Source of the DNA: Gymnorhina tibicen
Taxonomy: Eukaryota; Chordata; Aves; Passeriformes; Artamidae
DNA: 64,000 nt
Assembly: GCA_013399875.1 (NCBI GenBank)
Contig: VXAZ01008023.1
Location: forward strand, 225,957 to 289,956
Direction: 5' to 3'
The notes under the pieces are model-generated. The model was not told where the DNA came from. It saw only the letters and a list, made by a program, of their open reading frames with translations, and ran no database searches. The translations under genes and the position numbers were made by a program. Of this stretch, positions 55,691-64,000 are shown piece after piece (positions within the stretch are counted from its first letter, which is position 1; each line of letters begins with the position of its first letter).

Positions 55691-58219
55691 TTGAGTGGCT
55701 AGCAAAGCTGTTCTTCATGTTGGAGATTTTTTTCCAGCTCATTAGTGTAACTGGAATTAACTGATTATCTTGCTGCGTCAAATCCCTGAGTAGATGTGAA
55801 GTAGATGCTGTTTCACCCAGGGTGGGATGCAATGAACAAGGCTGTAAAGGATTCTGCCTTCCTTTACAAACTCCTGTGGTTCTTATTCCAACTAAAATTA
55901 TGTTTTCATTTGCTTTCATTTATTACAAATCTAATAAATGTAATTGAGGAGCAAAGGGAACTTTTTTCCTGTCTCGTGTAGTGTCACTAAATCAAACAGC
56001 CTGTACCCATACAGAACTTGCAGTGGAAATCACTGTTATAGGCATGCAAGAAGGAGCTAGAACAGAGGTTTTCACCTGCAAATCTTGGCTGAAGAGAGAG
56101 ATTTACCTCTTTAGTTCCTCCTTATCTTCTGGCAATCAGAGGAGCAATCGAGAGCAGGGCTGAGCAGCTCCGACCAAGGAATGAACACCATTCTGACCAG
56201 GTGCCAGTGTCTCATTTCAAACCAGCAGTCTTTTCCCTCAATCACTATTACCTTTAGCATACGTCTGCCGGGCTTATGGGTAAGTGGCAGACAAGGAGAT
56301 ACAACGTCAAAACCTCAGAATATTGGATGTAGTCATTTTGCAAATACATTGTGTGAGCTGTTCACAGAGGTAGTTGTTTGTATACTGGTTTAAAAGATTT
56401 TCAAGCACAATTGCATTTTTCTTCATAGTAGCCTCTAGGAAGAAACAAGTAGGGGAGATGCATAATACCTAATAGATAAGCAATCCCTTTGCAAATATTG
56501 TGGAGGCAATTGCAACACAATGCCATACATCCATACACCAGACTACACTGAAACAGCTATTTGTGAATAAAGAGGTTTAAAGTGCACTGAATAGTTAAAA
56601 AGCTCTTTCCAAGAAAGCATGAGCTCAGTTGTCAGTAGGTGTCCAAACACAAAGAATGGCCAACTCTTTAGCATTTGTCCTCAGAGACAGAGCAAGTGCA
56701 TCTTCCTCACCAGCACTGGGGATTTTTGTCCCCTCCCCCTGCCCTCCACTGCTCTCCAAGGGGCCAGTCAACATCTCAGCTCTCTGCTATGCAGGATAGC
56801 TTGGCTTTAACCAGCTTGGAAACTCTGCTGCCTGGAAAGGAGGAGACATACTGTGCTGTGGAGACAGCGTGTGATTTCTTGAGGATAGTGGTAACATTTC
56901 CTCTTCATAACTTCCTGGTGCCAAAGGGCAGGAGAAAACCTTGGTAGAAACCATTCTTTTGGTGTGCGAGGCTGCCACAGCAGGATTAACTAACCAGGAC
57001 TTGAAACTCACCTGGGCTTTGCTCTCAGTACGACATTTTTCCTGCAGCAGTTGTTGCATCAAGGCTCAGTATCACTTTACAAGATGGAGTCCTGTCTCAA
57101 TTCAGAGCGACCAGAGAGGCGTGTAGGTAGAGTGGTATTTGTCTTTGCTCTCTATGCCCTGCATGAGCAGTTAGCATTGTGTTAGCTGCTAGAAACTTTA
57201 GTTAACTTGAAAGCCAAAGCATGAACAAATGGAGTGGGCTGACTCTGATTCAGCAGCTGGTTTTCATGGATAGGTAAAACAAATTTATTGTGTAAAGGGT
57301 ATTCTTTTGCATAATCTATTATAGAAATTCCCTATGTTTTTCTTGTGCAGTGTTTCTTTGCAGATGTTATTTATTCTTCATTTCTTTCTAGTTTTATACA
57401 AGCAGCAAGTTTTTTTTCCCAATTGCCAGAAGTATTTTAAGGATATTGTTCATGTTCATCAAGTGCTTCTTTATTTTTCATGGGGCTGTTGCATTTGTCC
57501 CAGGTCAGGCTTGGATGCACCCTGGGTAATGTTTCTGAGTAACTGTGCTGGTGGAGCTGTCACTGTGCCTTACAGCTCTCTAGCCCTCTGGGATTAAAAG
57601 TATGGAAAGAATATCTTCAGACTCGGACCTTTGTATTCTTAAACATGACAGACTTAAAGATGTCAGGATTAAAGACATATTTGTTTGCCTAATCCCACTA
57701 ATAATGAGTTAATTCACCCATAAGGAGCATATGTGTTCTACCAGTATTTTTTGTTGCTCCTTTTCTGAATTAGTAACATACATCTCAAGAATCATGACGG
57801 TACACCTCACTGCAGTAAGCACAGACAAGGATACCTTTTCCCAGGAACTAATCCAGCACAGATGCTGTCAGTGGCTATATGTGGTCTCTCGTATCCAGTT
57901 GGAGGCCCCTCCCTCCCCATAAGACAACCATCAATTGACACTCACTGAGAAAGTGTGTCTTCTGATATTGGAGTCACTATGAAATTTTTTTGTTAGATGA
58001 AAATAAGATATCTCTCAGTTTCTGCTTCAAAGCAGTTCCTTATTCTCTGTGACTTGGTCTTACACTCCATCTACCTTTAGGTGGCTTTACTTTGAGTAGC
58101 AGATCTCTGGTTGATGCCAGTTTTGGCAGAGTGTGGCAGTCATTGTTTCAGTAGAATGAACACTAAGCTTTAGGATCTGAGTGGTGGCTGAATGACATTC
58201 CCAAGATGTAAAAAAGAAC
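55691..58219. other. Intergenic, nothing recognised
   Basis: Average-composition DNA with several 60-120-codon frames (for example around 55566-55919 and 56675-57062) that resemble no known protein. No repeat family was recognised. Confidence 0.5.
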
Positions 58220-58740
58220 TCGGTAATGACACTAGTTGGGTCAGACCAGTGTCCAGCTGCCCAGGTGTTGTATCTCTGAAAGCAGAGACAGGAGATGTTA
58301 TTTAGGGAGACCATACTAGCCTGGTCACTTTCTGCAATTCCTTCTTGACTTCCCTCCCACACCTGGAGCAGTTGTGTTAGGGATGTTAGATTGTGGCCCT
58401 GCTTAGCCCTTTCAGCATCTGCTTATGGACTCTTGGTCCACCAAGTTACCTCATTGTTTAAACACCTGCAGTTTTCCTCCTCAGCCTTCTGCATCAGCAG
58501 GCTCCAGAAGTTCACTAGGTGCTTTGTAAAGAAGTGTTTTTGCCTCTTTTAAATCAATCACTTAGTGATTTCATCAAGTGACCCCTAGTTCTGGAATTGC
58601 AAAAGTCGTTAAAGATTTCTGCTTTGTGATTCTAGAAAACTTACTTATATTCCCTCTCTCAGCTAGCTCCTCATCAAATTGGAGTTCTTATCTTTTTTAG
58701 TCAGTTCCTTCTTAAAACAACTGTTCAATCTCTCTGATTG
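58220..58740 (-). mobile_element. Ancient CR1-like LINE, 3' region
   Basis: The + strand has GGTCAGACCAGTGTCCAGCT, later CCAGAAGTTCACTAGGTG, TTTGTAAAGAAGTGTTTTTG and CAAGTGACCCCTAGTTCTGG. This ordered set is typical, in reverse complement, of old CR1-type 3' regions shared by birds, turtles and crocodilians. Divergence is high, so the copy is old. Family assignment is from memory. Confidence 0.65.
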
Positions 58741-61700
58741 TTTAGTTGTCCTTGTCTGTACATGCAGTAACTGCTACCTCTGCCTTGAGGTGCTGGGACC
58801 AGCTCTGTGAAGAGTACTTGGGAGGGACACCACAGACAGTTTCTCTAAGAAGAGCCCTCACTTGTCCCATGGACCCACTGTAACTCTGCTCCCAAACCAC
58901 TGTCTGTTTGTAAGCCATACTGCTTCCCTCTGGCCGAGGGACTTGGGTGGATGCTATGCTGGAGTGCAGAAGGAGAATTGTGTGAGCTTTATCTTTCTGC
59001 ATCTTTCTGCTTTCCAATCCAAAATGCCAGAGTTTGCCAGGACACAGTGCTAACGCACACAAAAAAAATGTCAGCATACATGCAGACCAGAAGTGAAACA
59101 TACATTGAGAGACCATCTAAAAACCTACACTGACTGTAAGTAACAAACTATCCTCTTCAGTCAGCACGTGGCACCTGGACACACATGCACATCTGTCATG
59201 ATACCCATTTTATAGATCATATTTGTTCAAGTACATAATTGCTACAAGAAAGACATAGTTTTCCAATAAAGCTACCTTGTGTTTTCATATCAAGGCGGTA
59301 TCTACATATTTATTGCAGATGAAATATTGCAGAAATAAATTTTCTCATATTTATTCCTTAACAAATCTTAAACCATTGCTGTTAAAGCAAAGCTCATACA
59401 TATGATAAACTGAAGGAAACTTTTAGAACATAGTTGCCATTAATGCAGACTATCTTCAGCAATTTTTTGTGTTGATAGATGTACCATTTTGTGGTTAAAC
59501 AATCTTTCATTCTGGAATATTTCTGAAGCTACTTTCTGATAGAAATAAAAAAATTTAAGGTTTGTCTTGTATATCAGTAGTTTGGACAGCTCTATCTGCA
59601 GAAAAATAAATATGGTAAATATAAATTAAAAGGGGACAAAACAATCTGAGCTGGGAAGAGTTTATTTTATTTCCTTGGTTGTGTAGGAGTCCTGTTAACC
59701 AGTATGTAATGCATAGTCATGTAATAAAACATGCTAGACATTAAAAGGCAAAAACCCAGTTCACAGATGTTGTAATGTTATGAGATAATTTTAGGGAGTG
59801 AATGGGGTGAAAAGGCTGGATTTGTTAGAGAGGAAAATACCTATGGAGGCCTTTTCTGTGAGCAATACCATGACTTCATTACCATGTCAATTCTGGGAAA
59901 AGGCTCTGATTTAACACAGCAGTTGGCTGGATCCATATGGAGCTGATGAACCTCTGAATGAATAGTGAATGGAAAAACTGCTGGAATCTGCCTTCAGCTT
60001 TGTTCCCAGGATGACCAATGTAAAAGGCCTAAGAGCAATACTGCACAGATGGTGTAAAGAGGTAAGAAATCTGCAGGGTTTATTTTACGTTTTCTTATTC
60101 TACACTGTTTGGGGTTTTATTTTTTTAACTATGTTTCAGTAACTCCAAATCTATTTGCTTAAATGTCTTCACTCACAAAATTGTAAGAAAAAAGAAAGCT
60201 TTTGGGAAATGAAATTAATTAAAAAACATATGTAGCAGTAAACATTTACATAAAAATACAATTTAAAATGTTGAATTTTGTATGGTATAGAAGTAATTGA
60301 AAGCCTAATTATGAAATCTTGAAAAAAAATATAGTTAAAAGTTTAACAAAGAACTTTGGAATTACTTGTTCAATTCACCCTATGTTGTGGGAATATGCAG
60401 ATGTTCACATTTACACAGTCATGTATGTCCACTAGGGTTACATGCTTTTATAGTCTGAAGCATCATCACAAGTGCCAATACAGTAAATCAAAAGACTCTC
60501 TGGCATTATCTAGTTTCCTTTCTGGCTTTAAAAGTTAGAACAGATGTCACAAGAGAGGACAAAATGGATTTTACCCACCGAGAGAAGCTTTTCTTGCCAT
60601 CATTAATAGGAGGCTCCTTGAAATGCTAATGTACACAGTTTGTGTTGCCGGGTTTGCATAGAGATGGTGGGAAACAGCTCTGATCCCAACAAAACCTTTT
60701 GTTATTAATCAAGAAAATCTGCTCTTCTGAAACAGCAAAGCACTAAAATGGTGTGGCTACTTGCAATGCAGAGATCTCTATAGCAATCTCCAATGAACAA
60801 AAATGTAATAAAAACTGTTCAGCAGTTCTACGAGATACAGCACATGTAGCAATTTATTTGCAGTGATTTTGCATACACCTTCTACTTTCCTTTGTCAGTT
60901 CAGCATGGGTATTTACAGTGGAAAGATTACATAGTTTCTGTATTTTTTCCAAATCTCCACTCTTTAAAAATCTTGTTTCATTTCATAGCAAATCTAAAAA
61001 AGCAAGCTTGATGCAGAAAGAACTTTGAAAAACAAGCTTTTCTTCTTGGAAAAGATCTATCACAGAGCATGAGTTTCTGTTCAATTTGATGTTAATACTA
61101 TGTAGGATATTTTTACTTCGCTAGAATATAGGATTGTGAACATGTTTTGAGTACAAACATATTCTGCAATATTAGGACTAGTATGTTCTTCCTGCTGCAA
61201 ATGGGATTTAATAATTTTTAGTAATCTTTAAGAGAAGATGTTCAGACTCTGAGATTGCTTTGTGACATATGACCTCTTACTTTTAAGAAATACCAGTGCA
61301 GTTAAATCACAAAGTACTAACTGCTATCAGACATTCACTGCCTTGTATAGGATGCCTCAGCAGAAACCTTCTTCCCCAAAAGAATTTGGGGTATGAATAA
61401 AAACAAAAAATCAAGGAAAGCCTGAATTAAAGTATAAATTATTTGCCTGGCATTACTCATCACTGAAATCTCTGACCCAGTCTCTGATCAGAGTTACATT
61501 AAAATCCCTATCAATTTATTGCACACCAGTTCCACAACATACTGATGTGTCTTTTCACAGATTCATTGTACTAAGAGTTCAATATAGGGGTACAAGAGAA
61601 TGAATTAGGGATGAAGCATTAGGTCAGAGTTTAAGTCTCTTTTAATTTCTTTGCTTCTGTGTATCTAAAGCAGATACTTATATATTGCATTGCCATAGAT

Positions 61701-64000
61701 TATTGCACTTTTATTTCTGTTGTGGGGTTTTTTTAAATGATGGTAGTAAGCAGATAGTAAAAGTAAATAAAAACACCATGTTATAATTCATGCAGTGTGT
61801 TTGATATGATTGTTGTGTAGGTATGGAATAAAACAGTATATGTAGTAAATTTTAAAATGGGAATGTCTATTCATAGCTTTGTCTGATGCAAATTTGGCAA
61901 AGCCAACAGGAAATTGAATGGAGTAAGAAGAGACAACTTATGTGAAAAAACCTGGGTGAAACATCACCAATTCCATCACTGAGGATCTGTTTCAGCAGTA
62001 GGAAGTACTTTAATGGGCAAGCAGGGAAAAACAAAGCTCTAAGAACAACTTTGATATCACAAGTGCCTTTGGCATTGTAAGAGGTCTAAATGAAATGACC
62101 AGGGCTATCTCTGGGTACTTCCTACAAAAGGATTATCTGCTCCCTAAGTTTTGATGTATAGAGTTTTTCCCAGTCTCCATTTTCCTTTCAACTTTGCAGT
62201 TAAACCTCTGATTTCAGGAAAGCTGCATTTCAAAGGGGCCCCAAGAGCAGGGTGCAGCCCTGTGCCAAAGGGTCTCCACCACCTGTGCTGCTGTGAACAC
62301 GAGACCTCTCTGCTCCTGTGAATATGCCCAGATTAACTCATATGAGGCTGCACTGAAAATCCCAGTTTTCAAGGAGGGGATACTGTTCATCCAAAATAAC
62401 AAGCAACAACAAAAAAAAATCCCACCGAGCATGCTTAGTGGGACCTGCTAAAGCTTTTGTCAGGGACTAATGACTTTGACCTCACTGTCCGATCCCTCAG
62501 CATAGAGGTAAGGATGAAGACTGGTCTTCTGAAAAATTTTGATTAGGAGGGCTGAGCTACCTTGTGTCAACAAAATACCCTACAGCCCTCTTGTCTTAAG
62601 AGTACTGACAAAATAAAGCCATTTGAGCAGAAAAATACTGAAGGGATATTGTCCTACATAAGACATTTATCTACCTGTAAAATCTCAGGGATTTAGAAAA
62701 GGAGGGTTTTTTTTTTCCCAGAAGTGTTATACTTAAAATGGCATCAAAACTTTGCAGAATTTCAAATGCATGGATTTCAACCAGGCTGGAAATCTACAGT
62801 CTAGATTCTGTTGCTAAATTATGAGCTAAGATGCGGTATGGTAGCCTGAAATATATCCATGAAAGTATTTTCAGATAAACTGGTTTTTAAACCAGTGTAA
62901 ATTCTTTTATGGACACTCAACCTTGAAGATTTTCATCAAGAATTAAATGTTAATTGACTACTTCCCTGTACAGTCCCTACCAAATTTTATTCTCCTTTCC
63001 TCTGGTCCTGAGTATCTTCACTGCATTTGAAGTGGTTATTCAAAGTTTGTCCCAGTGTAACAGACCAAAATTTAGCTTTAAGTGCCTCTTGGAGGAGCAT
63101 TGCCTTCTGTTGATGTGTTTATAGATTTTTGACTGAGAATCTGGAATAGGCGAGCAGTCCAATTCAGGTGTGAATGCTTTCTCTACACTGCCTTGTAGTG
63201 AAATCTCCTTGGCTTGGTTTTTATATACTGAAAAATTGGTGTGAATTGATATAAAATCAGATCTCTTCAGCTATGCCTTTAGTAGCATTTTACGGCCAGG
63301 TTAAATAGACAAAGTGCAAGAAATCAAGTCCCACTTTCCACATTGGAATTGCTGTTCCTGGTGGTAAGCATTTATAAGATCAAATTCCTTTTTGTGGGGT
63401 AAAAATAATACTTTTAAAAGTCAGGCTGTATATGTAGATTATTTAGGGATAGATCTTCAGTGAGGTTTCTAAAGCTAAGCAAGTATTTACAATATGAAGG
63501 CCTTCAGGCTTCAGAGTACTGTATATGGGCAAACAGCAAAAAAAGGTCAATCTTTTTGTGTATTTAAATTGGTCTCCAAGTGACTTTGAGTCTTACATAA
63601 TTTCTGCTTTCTCTGTGTCTTTTTCTTTAAACTTCCATAATCAGGTAGCACCCTGCAAACTGCGTTGATTCCAACACCTAAGATAGCCTTATAAACCCTG
63701 CGGACATTAAACTACTGGAAAACAGATTGGGTTGGTAAAAATAAGTGTGCATGTTCTCACAGAACCTGAGAAAATCACACCTTTACTTTGTTAAAAAAAC
63801 CTGTTTGTGCCACTCCAGTAATCACTTCATAACTGGTGGGAGAGCAGAACATATGTCTCAGAAGTGGTGGTATATAAAAGCCTCTACCTCTAATCCTATT
63901 TTCTTTAAGAGGAAAAAAAAAGCAACAAAAACCCCCAACCTTTTCAGTATGTCATCTGTAAAATCGATGCCAAGGGTTTTCTGCTTTAAAATGCTAAGAC
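58741..64000. other. Intergenic to window end, no gene recognised
   Basis: 5.3 kb of AT-rich DNA without recognised exon or RNA gene. A motif-dense stretch lies near 60560-60720. Short frames at 58742-59133, 60356-60538 and 62214-62432 have no family resemblance. Confidence 0.5.
60560..60720. promoter_or_regulatory. Candidate distal regulatory block with inverted SOX-like half-sites
   Basis: Contains CATCATTAATAGGAGGC, GAAATGCTAATG and, at 60689-60702, inverted ACAAAA / TTTTGT half-sites two bases apart, followed by ATTAATCA. Such clustering in otherwise plain DNA may mark an enhancer; this is motif-based inference only. Confidence 0.3.

Noticed and set aside
1..64000. Prokaryotic-style systems (operons, CRISPR, defence islands, prophage)
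   Set aside because: The sequence is vertebrate nuclear DNA with spliced genes; no spaced direct repeats or bacterial coding structure were seen.

Overview
The window is nuclear DNA from a vertebrate, almost certainly a bird. The evidence is the gene pair, the spliced AT-rich gene structure with GT-AG introns, several decayed CR1 LINE fragments (the dominant avian retroposon), an LTR relic and ancient amniote-type SINE remains. Two protein-coding genes can be supported, and they are convergent. On the + strand are the last six coding exons of KIDINS220 (window start to 13500, 3'UTR to about 14650), a membrane scaffold of neurotrophin signalling. On the - strand is the complete ID2 gene (about 37305 down to 35215), an HLH inhibitor of bHLH transcription factors. 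The same convergent ID2/KIDINS220 order is found on human chromosome 2p25.

Layout. 1-13500: KIDINS220 C-terminal exons. All internal exons here begin and end in phase 0, and they encode a SAM-like segment, a conserved linker and a 422-codon last exon ending in a PDZ ligand. 13501-14650: its 3'UTR with two poly(A) signals. 14650-35215: intergenic. It holds an LTR-like element (about 18357-19330), an old CR1 (24540-25350), a tRNA-derived SINE relic (26320-26475), an isolated CpG island with a strong splice donor (32115-32560), a near-perfect 78-nt hairpin (32730-32807) and several stretches dense in transcription-factor motifs. 35215-37305: ID2 in three exons, the second intron lying in the 3'UTR. 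37305-37640: ID2 promoter CpG island with a TATA box and two CCAAT boxes. 37640-64000: upstream non-coding flank with candidate enhancers, two further CpG-rich blocks (39060-40320, broken by a 284-base N gap, and 41690-42200), a poly-T tandem array, a tRNA-like SINE pair, three CR1 fragments and no recognisable gene.

The two genes are not an operon and share no pathway that the sequence can show. The probable link is regulatory: ID2 is a BMP/SMAD, Wnt and MYC-responsive developmental gene, and much of the flanking sequence looks like its regulatory landscape. No defence system, phage, CRISPR array or novel protein family is present. The most interesting undescribed items are the hairpin beside the orphan CpG island, and the pair of inverted 12-bp SMAD-like composites in the ID2 3'UTR intron. 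Similarity to human genes and to repeat families was judged from memory, not by alignment.
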